64,000 bases of DNA from Janthinobacterium sp. (GTDB lineage Bacteria > Pseudomonadota > Gammaproteobacteria > Burkholderiales > Burkholderiaceae_D): the NCBI RefSeq assembly GCF_009923995.1, contig NZ_RFSK01000015.1, positions 35,794-99,793 of the forward strand, written 5' to 3'. The notes below the pieces were generated by a model that was not told the DNA's origin, did not search any database, and saw only the letters and a program-made list of their open reading frames with translations. Both the position numbers and the translations under genes were made by a program. Of this stretch, positions 55,916 to 64,000 are shown piece by piece; position 1 is the stretch's first letter, and the number at the start of each line of letters is the position of its first letter.

Positions 55916-58654
55916 ATGGCATTCAAAGAAAAAATTGGCGTGCGTAGCGTGCGCCTGGCCCTGACCGTACTGGCAGGCAGCGTCTTGTTCTCTGGCCAAT
56001 CCATGGCAGAAGAAGCAATTCAAAAAGTGGAAATTACCGGTTCCAGCATCAAGCGTATCGCTGTGGAAGGCGCATTGCCTGTGCAACGCCTGACGCAAGA
56101 AGCCATCGCCCGCACGGGCGCCAATACCGTGGCTGACCTGGTACAAAGCCTGCCAGCCATGCAAGGTTTCACCATCGGCGCCGTTGCTGCCGGTTCCAAC
56201 TCGGGTGGCCGCACCAGCGCGTCGATCCATGACATCGGCGAAAGCTACACCCTGGTCCTGCTGAACGGCCGCCGCATCGCGCCACAAGGCTCGGGCACCT
56301 CCGTCAACCTGAACGCCATTCCGATGAGCGCGGTTGAACGTGTCGAGATCCTGACCGACGGCGCTTCGGCCCTGTACGGCTCGGACGCCATTGCCGGCGT
56401 CATCAACTTCATCCTGAAGAAAAACGTCCAAGGCGGCACCCTGGAAGCCACCTACGGCGGTCCGGAAGACAAGGGCGGCAACGCCTGGAACACCAACGTG
56501 ACCTACGGCTTCGGCGACCTGGACGAAGACCGCTTCAACGTGCTGGTATCGTACCGCCACGACGAGCAATCGAAACTGAAGGCAACGGACCGCTCGTTCG
56601 CCCGTTCGTCGTACATTCCTGTCAGCTACGGCGGCAAGAACTACATCTATGACCGCACCAGCCCGTCGACAGCACCTGGCAACGCCACCGTCGCCTTCAA
56701 GAACAGCACCGCCAACCCGCAACTGCAGTTCAACCCCTTCCTGGCGGCCAACGGCAATTGCGGCCCGACCAACTACGTCACGGCCACCAACGCTGCGGTA
56801 TGCGGCTTCGATGGCGGCTCGACCGTTGAAATCGTTCCGGAATCGAAACGCGACAGCCTGTTCTCGCGCGGTACCTACAAACTGACGGAAAACCTGAATG
56901 CGTTTGCCGAAGTTGCCCTGTCGCGCTACGACCTGACGGCACGTATCGCCGCCAACCCGGTGCCGATCAGCATCGCCAAGGATAGCGCGCTGTACAACCA
57001 GTACGTACGCCCAGGCCTGACGCAAGCACAGCATGACGATGTGAAAACCGTCACCGCCAACTACCGCATGGTCGACTGGGGCACCCGCGCCAGCAACACC
57101 ATCACCGACACCAAGCATTTCGTCGTCGGCGTGGAAGGCGAAGTGGGCGACTGGAACGTGGAATCGGCCCTGACCTGGTCGCAAAACGCGATCGACGAGC
57201 GCTATGTGGGCGGCTATGCCAAGAACGCCGAGTTCAAGGCCATGCAAAACAACCCATTGTTCAACCCGTTCGTACCGGCTGGCAACGCTTCGCCAGCACT
57301 GCAGAACCTGATCAACAATTCGCAATTCAACGGTTCGATCCGCACGGCATCGACCACCATGCGCGGTATCGATGCGCACGGTTCGCGTGAACTGTTCACC
57401 CTGCCAGGCGGCAAGGCCAATATCGGTATCGGCGGCGACTACCGCGAATACAAATATGAGCAAACGCCATCGAACGGCGCGACCAGCGACACGATCTACA
57501 ACTACAACACGGCTGCACGCTACGATCTGAGCCGCGAAACCTACGGCGTCTTCGCCGAGTTGCTGGCACCGATCACCAAAACCGTGGAAGTTAGCCTGGC
57601 CGGCCGTTACGACACCATCACCAAGATCGACAATGGTGTTGTGAACAAGACCATCGGCAAGGACCAGAGCGCCAGCACCTACAAAGTGACGGCACGCTGG
57701 CAGCCAGTGCAGCAAGTACTGCTGCGCGGTTCCTACGGCACGGGCTTCAAGGCACCGAGCATGCTGGACATCGGCCAGCCCCTGGTTAACAACGGCTTCA
57801 CGGCCAAACCATGGGATTGCCCATTCCCAGGCAGCGATCTGTGCCGCGGCAAAGCCCAGCAGTACAACCAGTTGGCAGGCGGTAACGAAAACCTGAAACC
57901 GGAAAAATCGAAGCAGTACACCGTTGGTTTCCGTATCGAACCTAGCTCGGCATTCTCGTTCGGCGCCGACCTGTGGGACGTGAAGATCACCGACGCGGTT
58001 TCGGCAGTGAGCGAAACCCAGGCGTTCGGCAACCCGACGCTGTACAAAGACCTGTTCGGCACCTACACCGAGCCATCGACCGGCAATACCTACTTTGCGT
58101 TCAAGTCGCTGTCGATGAACATCGGCCAGACGCATAACCGTGGTATCGACTGGGACATGACGGGTCGCCACCGCTTTGACTTCGGTAACTTCACGGCCAA
58201 CCTGAGCGGCACCCACATGCTCAAGGCTGACTACACCGTGCCAGGCACCAAGAATCAGTGGACGACCAACATGAACTACTTCGGCATCACCGATGCCGTC
58301 ACGTTCCGTAACTTGATCAAGCTGAACATGAGCCTGGAATCGGGCAAACTGACCAGCACCATGGTTGTCAGCTATCGCAACGGCTACACCGATGCAGCCG
58401 CGTCGGTACTGAACGTCGATACCAAGAAACTGGAAACGATCCGCCTGCAAGTGCCGTCGTACACCACCGTCGACCTGCAAGGCCGCTATGCCTTCAGCTC
58501 GGCGCTGACCCTGCGCGCTGGCATCAAGAACCTGTTTGACCGTGAACCGCCGCTGTCGCTGCGCGCTTCGTCGGGCCACCAGGTCGGCTTCGATCCACGC
58601 TACGCAGATCCAATGATGCGTTCGGTTTACTTCACCGGCAGCTACAAGTTCTAA
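55916..58654 (+). CDS. TonB-dependent outer-membrane receptor
   Basis: A 912-residue receptor of the large oligosaccharide/organic-compound type (Caulobacter/Xanthomonas-like), not a siderophore receptor. A signal peptide (about 1-31) is followed by the TonB-box region EEAIQKVEITGSSIKRI, the plug domain (QEAIARTGANTVADLVQSLP, LVLLNGRRIAPQGSG, VERVEILTDGASALYGSDAIAGVINF in part), the barrel and a closing FTGSYKF. Third codon positions use more A and T (CCA, GCA) than neighbouring genes, suggesting a different history or expression level. The substrate is unknown. A long AT-rich leader precedes it. Confidence 0.92.
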   Translation: MAFKEKIGVRSVRLALTVLAGSVLFSGQSMAEEAIQKVEITGSSIKRIAVEGALPVQRLTQEAIARTGANTVADLVQSLPAMQGFTIGAVAAGSNSGGRTSASIHDIGESYTLVLLNGRRIAPQGSGTSVNLNAIPMSAVERVEILTDGASALYGSDAIAGVINFILKKNVQGGTLEATYGGPEDKGGNAWNTNVTYGFGDLDEDRFNVLVSYRHDEQSKLKATDRSFARSSYIPVSYGGKNYIYDRTSPSTAPGNATVAFKNSTANPQLQFNPFLAANGNCGPTNYVTATNAAVCGFDGGSTVEIVPESKRDSLFSRGTYKLTENLNAFAEVALSRYDLTARIAANPVPISIAKDSALYNQYVRPGLTQAQHDDVKTVTANYRMVDWGTRASNTITDTKHFVVGVEGEVGDWNVESALTWSQNAIDERYVGGYAKNAEFKAMQNNPLFNPFVPAGNASPALQNLINNSQFNGSIRTASTTMRGIDAHGSRELFTLPGGKANIGIGGDYREYKYEQTPSNGATSDTIYNYNTAARYDLSRETYGVFAELLAPITKTVEVSLAGRYDTITKIDNGVVNKTIGKDQSASTYKVTARWQPVQQVLLRGSYGTGFKAPSMLDIGQPLVNNGFTAKPWDCPFPGSDLCRGKAQQYNQLAGGNENLKPEKSKQYTVGFRIEPSSAFSFGADLWDVKITDAVSAVSETQAFGNPTLYKDLFGTYTEPSTGNTYFAFKSLSMNIGQTHNRGIDWDMTGRHRFDFGNFTANLSGTHMLKADYTVPGTKNQWTTNMNYFGITDAVTFRNLIKLNMSLESGKLTSTMVVSYRNGYTDAAASVLNVDTKKLETIRLQVPSYTTVDLQGRYAFSSALTLRAGIKNLFDREPPLSLRASSGHQVGFDPRYADPMMRSVYFTGSYKF

Positions 58655-58683
58655 TTTGACGTCATAAATTAGCTTGTCCTGAA

Positions 58684-58719
58684 AGCGCCTTGCACTTCAC
58701 CGTGCAAGGCGCTTTTTTT
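58684..58719 (+). terminator. Terminator of the TonB receptor gene
   Basis: A 12-base-pair perfect stem (58684-58695 with 58702-58713) is followed by a seven-T run. Confidence 0.93.
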
Positions 58720-58743
58720 CTGCCTCTCGCCAGGCGGTAGGCG

Positions 58744-58767
58744 AAAAAAAAGGAGCCGAAGCTCCTT
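58744..58767 (-). terminator. Terminator of rdgC
   Basis: A 7-base-pair stem (58750-58756 with 58761-58767) with a CGAA loop is flanked by a long A-run on the left, which is the T-tract of the minus-strand transcript. Confidence 0.8.
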
Positions 58768-58789
58768 TTTCGTACCGATATGACTACGT

Positions 58790-59686
58790 TTACGCAGTCG
58801 CTTCGCCGCCCAGCGCTTCCACCACGTCGGCCATCAGCTTGCTCAGCTCGCCCGTCATCAGCATCAGGTCGCCGTCGAAACGCTCTTCGTCGTTCTTCGT
58901 GCTCGATTCCGTTTCCTTGATCACGTCCAGCGGCTTGACGCTCTTGATGGCCAGCGACTCCGTCAGCACGAAGGAAATTTTATCGTTCCACGTCATGGCC
59001 AGGCGCGTGCACTGCTTGCCGGCCGCGATGTGGCGGCGCACGTCGTCCGCTTCCAGGGTGTGGCGCACGTAGCGCACGGTGGCCTTGCTCTCGCCCGTGG
59101 CGCGCAATTCCGTGTCCATGTCGACCGTGAAGCCGGCCGGCGCGTCGTCCGCCTGCAGCCACTCCGTCATCACCGCCACGGGCGAGCGCTGCACGCGCAG
59201 GCTTTCCAGCGGCAGCTTGTCCACGGCTTTCAACAGCAGCTTGATGACTTCATCGGCTTTCGCAGGGCTGGCCGCATCGATCACCAGCCAGCCATTGACG
59301 GGGTCGATCCACGTCCAGACGTTGCTGCGGATACTGAAGGCGCGCGGCAGCAGCTCGTCGGCCACGCGCTCCTTCAATTCCTTCATGGCTTTCTTGCCGG
59401 GCGCAAAGCCTTGCGCTTCTTCCATCTCGGCCGCGCGGGCCTTGGCCACCTGGTTGATGACGGTGGCTGGCAGCAATTTCTTTTCCGTGCCCAGCAGGAT
59501 CAGCATCTGCTTGTTGACCACGTGGACCAGGCCGCCGTTCGGGCGTGGCGTATCCCAGCCCTGGCGCATCAGATCCATGCTGGTCGCCGGCGTAAATTTG
59601 TTCGAGGACAAGGCCTCTTCCAGTTGTTCTGGCGTGTAAGCCCACGGTGCGGGCAGGCGGTAAATCTGAAGATTCTTGAACCACAT
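58790..59686 (-). CDS. rdgC: Recombination-associated protein RdgC
   Basis: A 298-residue ring-forming DNA-binding protein that counters RecA and takes part in replication and recombination. It starts with the family-specific [11 protein letters not shown]. Also seen: [18 protein letters not shown] and [23 protein letters not shown] in part, and the C-terminal [26 protein letters not shown] region. Length is standard for proteobacterial RdgC. It lies just downstream of the SOS-controlled polymerase gene on the same strand, with about 115 bases between. Confidence 0.96.
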   Translation of the reverse strand: MWFKNLQIYRLPAPWAYTPEQLEEALSSNKFTPATSMDLMRQGWDTPRPNGGLVHVVNKQMLILLGTEKKLLPATVINQVAKARAAEMEEAQGFAPGKKAMKELKERVADELLPRAFSIRSNVWTWIDPVNGWLVIDAASPAKADEVIKLLLKAVDKLPLESLRVQRSPVAVMTEWLQADDAPAGFTVDMDTELRATGESKATVRYVRHTLEADDVRRHIAAGKQCTRLAMTWNDKISFVLTESLAIKSVKPLDVIKETESSTKNDEERFDGDLMLMTGELSKLMADVVEALGGEATA

Positions 59687-59802
59687 AGTTTTTGTCTTCC
59701 GTTTGTTTCAGTAGTGCCAGGGGAACGCCATTCTACACTTTCGACATGCAATTGCCGTCAAAAGCGCGCTCTGGCGCGGTGTGTGTCTTGCAAGGGGTGA
59801 AG

Positions 59803-61029
59803 CTACAGGGCGGGGAACAGCTCCGCCTGGGCCGGTGGCTGCCGCGTGACGACGGCCGGGTCGGACAAGGTCGAGATGCGCACGCCCAGCAGGCGGATTT
59901 TTTTCTCGAACGGCACGCGACGCAGGCAGTCGCGGCTGGCGCGCAGGATGGCGGCCGCATCCGCCGTGGCGCTGGGCAGGGTGACGTCGCGCGTGACGGT
60001 GCTGAAATCCTCGAAGCGCAACTTGATGCCCACCGTGCGCCCCGCCAGCGACTGTTTATCCAGGTCGCCCGCCACGCGCGTGCACAGGCTTTCCAGCTTT
60101 TCCGACAGGGTGGCGCGGTCGCGCACCACCTGCAAGTCGCGCTCGAACGTCGTTTCGCGGCTGACGGACTTGGTTTCCCGGCTCGTCTGCACGGGACGCT
60201 CGTCAATGCCCAGCGCCGCCTGGCGCAGCCAGCCCGTGTACAGGTCGCCGAACTGCGTGCGCAGCATGGCCGGGTCGGCTTGCGCCAGTTCGCCGATGGT
60301 GATGATGCCCAAGGCTTCCAGCTTGGCCGTCGCCTTCGGGCCGATGCCGTTGATCTTTTTGGCCGGCAAGGGCCACACGCGCGTGGCGATATCCTCGGGC
60401 GACAAAATGGTCAGGCCGTCCGGCTTTTCCAGGTCGGAACAGATTTTCGCCAGCAATTTGTTGGGCGCCAGGCCGATCGAGCACGACAGGCCCGTCGCCT
60501 CGAACACGGCCGCCTTCAGGCGCGCCGCCATGGCCGGCGCCTGCTCGCCGTGTTCCGTCAGGTCGACATAGATCTCGTCGATGCCGACGTTCTGGATGAT
60601 GGGGCACAGATGGGCCACGGCTTGCTTGAAGCGGGCCGAATACTCGCGGTACGCCTCGAAATCGGCGGGCAGCAAGATGCTGTCCGGCGCCAGTTTCGCC
60701 GCCTTCATGATGCCCATGGCGGAAAACACGCCGAAGGCGCGCGCCGCGTAGGTGGACGTGGTGACGACGCCGCGTCCCACGTAGTCGCGCATGCGCGCAA
60801 ACTGCCGCGTGCCGTCCATCTGCAGCACGGGCTGCTGCAGGCGGCCGCCGCCGATGACGACGGCTTCGCCGCGCAATTCCGGATATTTCAGCAGCTCCAC
60901 CGAGGCAAAAAAGGCATCCATGTCCAGGTGCGCAATCCAGCGGCGCGCTTCAGTGGGGGTAGGGGCAGATGGAGTCAAAAACACCTCGCGGCGGGTCGGC
61001 TTGCCTGGATTGGGCAAGATACTGTGCAT
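59803..61029 (-). CDS. dinB: DNA polymerase IV (translesion Y-family)
   Basis: A 408-residue Y-family polymerase for error-prone lesion bypass. Catalytic carboxylates lie in HLDMDAFFASVE and VGIDEIYVD. Other landmarks are SIGLAPNKLLAKI, the helix-hairpin-helix INGIGPKATAKLEALGI and the little-finger domain ETTFERDL. The C-terminus QAELFPAL contains the beta-clamp-binding QxxLF motif. A LexA box covers the annotated ATG at 61029, so translation may begin further in, for example at the TTG of residue 18 preceded by GAGG; the catalytic part begins at about residue 30. Confidence 0.95.
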   Translation of the reverse strand: MHSILPNPGKPTRREVFLTPSAPTPTEARRWIAHLDMDAFFASVELLKYPELRGEAVVIGGGRLQQPVLQMDGTRQFARMRDYVGRGVVTTSTYAARAFGVFSAMGIMKAAKLAPDSILLPADFEAYREYSARFKQAVAHLCPIIQNVGIDEIYVDLTEHGEQAPAMAARLKAAVFEATGLSCSIGLAPNKLLAKICSDLEKPDGLTILSPEDIATRVWPLPAKKINGIGPKATAKLEALGIITIGELAQADPAMLRTQFGDLYTGWLRQAALGIDERPVQTSRETKSVSRETTFERDLQVVRDRATLSEKLESLCTRVAGDLDKQSLAGRTVGIKLRFEDFSTVTRDVTLPSATADAAAILRASRDCLRRVPFEKKIRLLGVRISTLSDPAVVTRQPPAQAELFPAL

Positions 61030-61040
61030 GCATACAGTAT
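61019..61040. promoter_or_regulatory. LexA (SOS) box over the dinB start
   Basis: ATACTGTGCATGCATACAGT followed by AT contains the exact CTGT-N8-ACAG consensus (61022-61037) with near-symmetric outer bases. It overlaps the annotated start codon, and a possible -10 (TAATAC, 61037-61042) with -35 TTGCAT (61059-61064) lies alongside. Confidence 0.88.
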
Positions 61041-61157
61041 TACCGGAAATGCGCCCGGATGCAAGGTGAAACGCATGGGCTGCCGTGATGGGACACGGCG
61101 GTTGCTTTTCTCAATAGCAAGATTACAATCCTGACACAACTATTCAAAGGAGTTGCC

Positions 61158-63332
61158 TTGTCTACAGCACATCATGCCTTGCGCCGCCTGGCCGTCTGCT
61201 CATCCATCCTGCCGGCCCTGCTGCTGCCCACGCTGGCGCCATCCGCGCTGGCCGCCGACGCCGCCACCACCCTCGCCACCGCGCCCGTCGCGCCGGTGGC
61301 CGCCAGGACCGCCTGGCAGGAAACCCGCCATGGCACGGTCGTCACGGACGACTACCGCTGGCTGCAAAAAAAGACCGATCCTGCCGTGATCGACTACCTG
61401 AATGCGGAAAACGCCTACACGGCGGCCGTCACGGCCCCGATCCAGCCGCTGGCCGACAAGCTGACTGCGGAAATCAAGGGCCGCATGCAGGAAGTGGACC
61501 TGTCCGTGCCTGTGCGCATAGGCAACTTTTACTATTACACGCGCACGGAAGCGGGCAAGCAGTACCCGCTCAACTGCCGCCGCCCCGTCGGCGCGAACGG
61601 CGCCTATGATGCCGGCGCCGCCGAGGAAATCCTGCTGGACCAGAACCAGCTGGCCGACGGCCACAAGTTCTTTGCCGTGCGCGCCTTCAGCGTCAGCCCG
61701 AACGAGCAGCTGCTGGCCTACACCACCGACACGACGGGTTTCCGCCAGTACGAGCTGCATGTCAAGGATCTGAAGACGGGCAAGCTGCTCGCCGATGCCA
61801 TGCCGCGCGTCACGTCGCTTGCCTGGGCGGCGGACAACGCCACCCTGATGCTGGCCCAGGAAGACGCCACCACCAAGCGCTCGGACCGCCTGTTCCGCCT
61901 GGCCCTGGGCGGCACGCCGCAACAGGTGTACCACGAGCCGGTGGAGCAGTTCGCCATCAACGTGGGCCGCACGCAGGACAAGCGCTTCTTCGTGCTCACC
62001 TCGGGCAGCACGGATACGAGCGAAGTGCTGCTGTTGCCGACCAGTACGCCCGAAGGCAGTTTCCGCAGCGTGCTGCCGCGCGAAAAAGGCCACCGCTACA
62101 GCGTCGAGCACCGCGACGGCCTGCTGTACATCGTCACCAACAAGGACGCGAAGAATTTCCGCATCGTCAGCGCACCCCTGTCCACGCCCCAGCCGAAGCA
62201 CTGGAAGAGCGTCGTGCCGCACAACAAGGATGCCGTCATCCAGTCCATCGATCTCTTCCAGGGCTACCTGGTGGTGATGGAAAAGACGCGCGCCCTGAAC
62301 CGCGCGCGCATCTTTGATTTTGCGCACAAGAACTGGAAAACCGTGCAGTTCGACGATGCCGTCTACCTGGCCACGGCGGCCGGCACACCGGAGTATTCCG
62401 CCACGCAATTTCGCATGTCCTACCAGTCGCCCGTCACGCCGCCCACCGTCATCGACGTCAACATGCAAGATGGCAAGCGCACGGTGCTGAAACAGCAGGA
62501 AATCGTCGGCGGCTTCGACGGCAGCCGCTACACGACGCAGCGCCTGTGGGTGAAGGCGCGCGACGGCGTGCAGGTGCCGCTGTGGGTCGTCTACAAGAAA
62601 GGCGTCAAGCTGGACGGCTCCGCGCCGCTGCTGCTGTACTCGTATGGCTCGTACGGCATCTCGACGGAAGCGAGCTTTGGCCTGGCCCGCCTGAGCCTGC
62701 TGGACCGGGGCGTCATCTATGCCCAGGCGCACATCCGCGGCGGCACGGACATGGGCGAAGCGTGGCATGAAGACGGCATGCTGATGAAGAAGAAAAACAC
62801 CTTCAATGACTTCATCGACAGCGCCGACTACCTGGTGCGCGAAAAATGGACGAGCCCGAACCGCCTCATCATCCAGGGCGGCAGCGCCGGCGGCCTGCTG
62901 ATGGGCGCCGTCGTCAACATGCGTCCCGAGCTGTTTCACGCCGTGCACGCGGCCGTGCCCTTCGTCGACGTGATGAATACCATGATGGACGCCAGCCTGC
63001 CGCTGACGACGGGCGAATACCTGGAATGGGGCGACCCGAACCAGAAGGCGGCCTACGACTACATGCTCAGCTACTCGCCCTACGACAACATTGCGCGCAA
63101 GAATTATCCTGCCATGCTGGTGACGACGGGCCTCAACGACAGCCAGGTCATGTACTGGGAACCGGCGAAATATGTGGCCAAGCTGCGCGCCTACAAGACG
63201 GACAGCAATCCCCTGCTGCTGAAAACGAATATGGGCGCCGGCCACGGCGGCGCCTCGGGCCGCTACAACGCCATCGCCGAGAATGCCTTCAATCTGGCGT
63301 GGATGTTGTCGCAGTGGAATATCACGGAATAG
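61158..63332 (+). CDS. Oligopeptidase B-like prolyl-oligopeptidase-family peptidase, exported
   Basis: A 724-residue serine peptidase of family S9A. A beta-propeller N-terminal domain (YYTRTEAGKQYP, DQNQLADGHKFFAV) and a C-terminal alpha/beta-hydrolase domain are present. The catalytic triad is S576 in GGSAGG, D661 in LNDSQV and H696 in GHGG. Oligopeptidase B cleaves after Arg/Lys in short peptides. An N-terminal signal peptide (about 1-32, SALAA) is present, whereas most oligopeptidase B enzymes are cytosolic. The start is TTG at 61158 with AAGGAG five bases upstream; no in-frame ATG fits. Confidence 0.92.
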   Translation: MSTAHHALRRLAVCSSILPALLLPTLAPSALAADAATTLATAPVAPVAARTAWQETRHGTVVTDDYRWLQKKTDPAVIDYLNAENAYTAAVTAPIQPLADKLTAEIKGRMQEVDLSVPVRIGNFYYYTRTEAGKQYPLNCRRPVGANGAYDAGAAEEILLDQNQLADGHKFFAVRAFSVSPNEQLLAYTTDTTGFRQYELHVKDLKTGKLLADAMPRVTSLAWAADNATLMLAQEDATTKRSDRLFRLALGGTPQQVYHEPVEQFAINVGRTQDKRFFVLTSGSTDTSEVLLLPTSTPEGSFRSVLPREKGHRYSVEHRDGLLYIVTNKDAKNFRIVSAPLSTPQPKHWKSVVPHNKDAVIQSIDLFQGYLVVMEKTRALNRARIFDFAHKNWKTVQFDDAVYLATAAGTPEYSATQFRMSYQSPVTPPTVIDVNMQDGKRTVLKQQEIVGGFDGSRYTTQRLWVKARDGVQVPLWVVYKKGVKLDGSAPLLLYSYGSYGISTEASFGLARLSLLDRGVIYAQAHIRGGTDMGEAWHEDGMLMKKKNTFNDFIDSADYLVREKWTSPNRLIIQGGSAGGLLMGAVVNMRPELFHAVHAAVPFVDVMNTMMDASLPLTTGEYLEWGDPNQKAAYDYMLSYSPYDNIARKNYPAMLVTTGLNDSQVMYWEPAKYVAKLRAYKTDSNPLLLKTNMGAGHGGASGRYNAIAENAFNLAWMLSQWNITE

Positions 63333-63347
63333 GCGTCCGAAGACACC

Positions 63348-63384
63348 CCAGGGCAGCGTGACCGTGCCTCGCCCTGGCCTTTTT
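63348..63384 (+). terminator. Terminator of the peptidase gene
   Basis: A 7-base-pair stem (63348-63354 with 63371-63377) with a long loop is followed by a T-tract. Confidence 0.55.
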
Positions 63385-63429
63385 GCAGACGCTCCCGACC
63401 GCGTTCAGGCAATAATGTGAAAAAAGCGC

Positions 63430-63458
63430 TTGCAGAAGGATTTTTCCCGTCCTATAAT
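63430..63458 (+). promoter_or_regulatory. Promoter of the tRNA-Val/tRNA-Asp unit
   Basis: TTGCAG (63430-63435), 17-base spacer, and a perfect TATAAT (63453-63458), followed by the GC-rich GCGCC discriminator typical of stringently controlled stable-RNA promoters. Confidence 0.85.
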
Positions 63459-63514
63459 AGCGCCTCTTCCAGACGTGGTGACAAACGTCGGGATGGTTTT
63501 CTGAGACAAGCAAT

Positions 63515-63590
63515 GGGTGCTTAGCTCAGTTGGTAGAGCGGCGCCCTTACAAGGCGTAGGTCGGGAGTTCGAGCCTCTCAGCACCCACCA
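63515..63590 (+). tRNA. tRNA-Val (anticodon TAC)
   Basis: 76 bases including an encoded CCA. The acceptor stem GGGTGCT pairs with AGCACCC; the D-loop has AGCTCAGTTGGTAGAGC; the anticodon loop reads CTTACAA with TAC; the T-arm is GTTCGAGCC. It is identical in sequence to the copy at 63925. Confidence 0.97.
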
Positions 63591-63644
63591 AATCAGAAAA
63601 CTGTCCAGTGCTTCATGGATCAGCAATACAGATCATACGAGCTT

Positions 63645-63721
63645 GGAGTGGTAGTTCAGTTGGTTAGAATACCGGCCTGTCACGTCGGGGGTCGCGGGTT
63701 CGAGTCCCGTCCGCTCCGCCA
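63645..63721 (+). tRNA. tRNA-Asp (anticodon GTC)
   Basis: 77 bases including the encoded CCA. The acceptor stem GGAGTGG pairs with CCGCTCC; the D-arm is TAGTTCAGTTGGTTA; the anticodon loop reads CTGTCAC with GTC; the T-arm is GGGTTCGAGTCCC. It lies 54 bases after tRNA-Val with no promoter between, so the two are probably processed from one transcript. Confidence 0.97.
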
Positions 63722-63842
63722 ATAAAGGTTCTCTGAACCGAAGGGCTTTTCCCATTTCAGCGTCGAAAAACACGTCGCCCCTCCCCCGCATGAACATTTT
63801 TGCGCTTTTCAGCAAAAAAACCGCTTTTATCGCCAAGAATAG

Positions 63843-63872
63843 TTGCACAAGCGGCAGAGCGCCCCCTATAAT
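63843..63872 (+). promoter_or_regulatory. Promoter of the second tRNA-Val
   Basis: TTGCAC (63843-63848), 18-base spacer, and a perfect TATAAT (63867-63872). The downstream leader is almost identical to that of the first tRNA-Val. Confidence 0.83.
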
Positions 63873-63924
63873 AGTGCCTCTTCCAGACGTGGTGACAAAC
63901 GTCGGGATAGTTTTCTGGGTATGC

Positions 63925-64000
63925 GGGTGCTTAGCTCAGTTGGTAGAGCGGCGCCCTTACAAGGCGTAGGTCGGGAGTTCGAGCCTCTCAGCACCCACCA
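63925..64000 (+). tRNA. tRNA-Val (anticodon TAC), second copy
   Basis: 76 bases, identical to the tRNA at 63515, ending with its encoded CCA exactly at the window edge. It has its own promoter at 63843. A further tRNA-Asp may follow outside the window. Confidence 0.96.

Noticed and set aside
55841..58579. 912-codon minus-strand frame opposite the TonB receptor
   Set aside because: The receptor on the plus strand has all family motifs; the antisense frame is compositionally biased shadow sequence.
63430..64000. tRNA cluster as a prophage/genomic-island attachment site
   Set aside because: No integrase or partial tRNA repeat lies within the window; it could only be judged with the sequence beyond 64000.

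Overview
The window is GC-rich, densely coding bacterial DNA with no phage, plasmid, transposase or CRISPR signal. Gene content (PEP-CTERM protein, Burkholderiales-type porin, DctA/DctBD, two chemoreceptors, GTP-dependent PEP carboxykinase, ABC permease/M1 peptidase fusion) and protein style point to a betaproteobacterium of the Oxalobacteraceae, most like Janthinobacterium. This is recognition from memory, not a database result.

Layout. 1-6.0 kb: truncated EamA exporter facing an AraC regulator, then MarC, a DinB-fold protein, a coupled serine hydrolase/MFS pair and a divergent LysR regulator. 6.3-18.4 kb: chemoreceptor, a very large stand-alone SF1 helicase, a CopRS-type two-component pair, secreted HbpS/GlcG-like protein, exported hydroxyisourate hydrolase, YfcG-like GST, a lipoprotein and a second chemoreceptor. 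18.5-24.1 kb: small hypotheticals, a second AraC regulator, folE, nudC and a Fur-box-preceded siderophore receptor. 24.5-30.4 kb: a C4-dicarboxylate module (DctA-type symporter with a -24/-12 promoter, porin, DctB sensor, DctD activator). 30.4-42.98 kb: phosphoesterase/GNAT pair, outer membrane protein, GNAT, ABC ATPase plus permease-aminopeptidase fusion, acetoin-reductase-like SDR, ECF sigma/small membrane protein/MFS operon and small secreted proteins including a PliG-like one. 43.0-46.8 kb: divergent ssb/uvrA with a LexA box between them. 46.7-50.0 kb: a stacked duplication of the uvrA-pckG spacer. 49.9-55.4 kb: pckG, a D-2-hydroxyacid dehydrogenase, an unknown tryptophan-rich protein, a short asparaginase-like protein and a PEP-CTERM protein. 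55.4-64 kb: AT-rich leader, large TonB receptor, rdgC, LexA-controlled DNA polymerase IV, exported oligopeptidase B, then tRNA-Val, tRNA-Asp and tRNA-Val.

The genes form three visible functional groups: DNA repair/SOS (uvrA, ssb, dinB, rdgC), organic-acid use (dctA-porin-dctBD, pckG, hydroxyacid dehydrogenase) and envelope transport/sensing.

The most unusual structure is between uvrA and pckG. The secreted-protein gene exists as two strongly diverged tandem copies. Between them sits a remnant of the pckG 3' end fused directly to a remnant of the uvrA 3' end. The remnants differ from the resident genes mostly by synonymous changes and one in-frame indel, which suggests a foreign allele of the spacer was stacked beside the resident one. 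A family of hairpin repeats with a conserved inner palindrome also lies behind several genes. I do not see a recognisable new defence or biosynthetic system; the large SF1 helicase is the only candidate of that kind.
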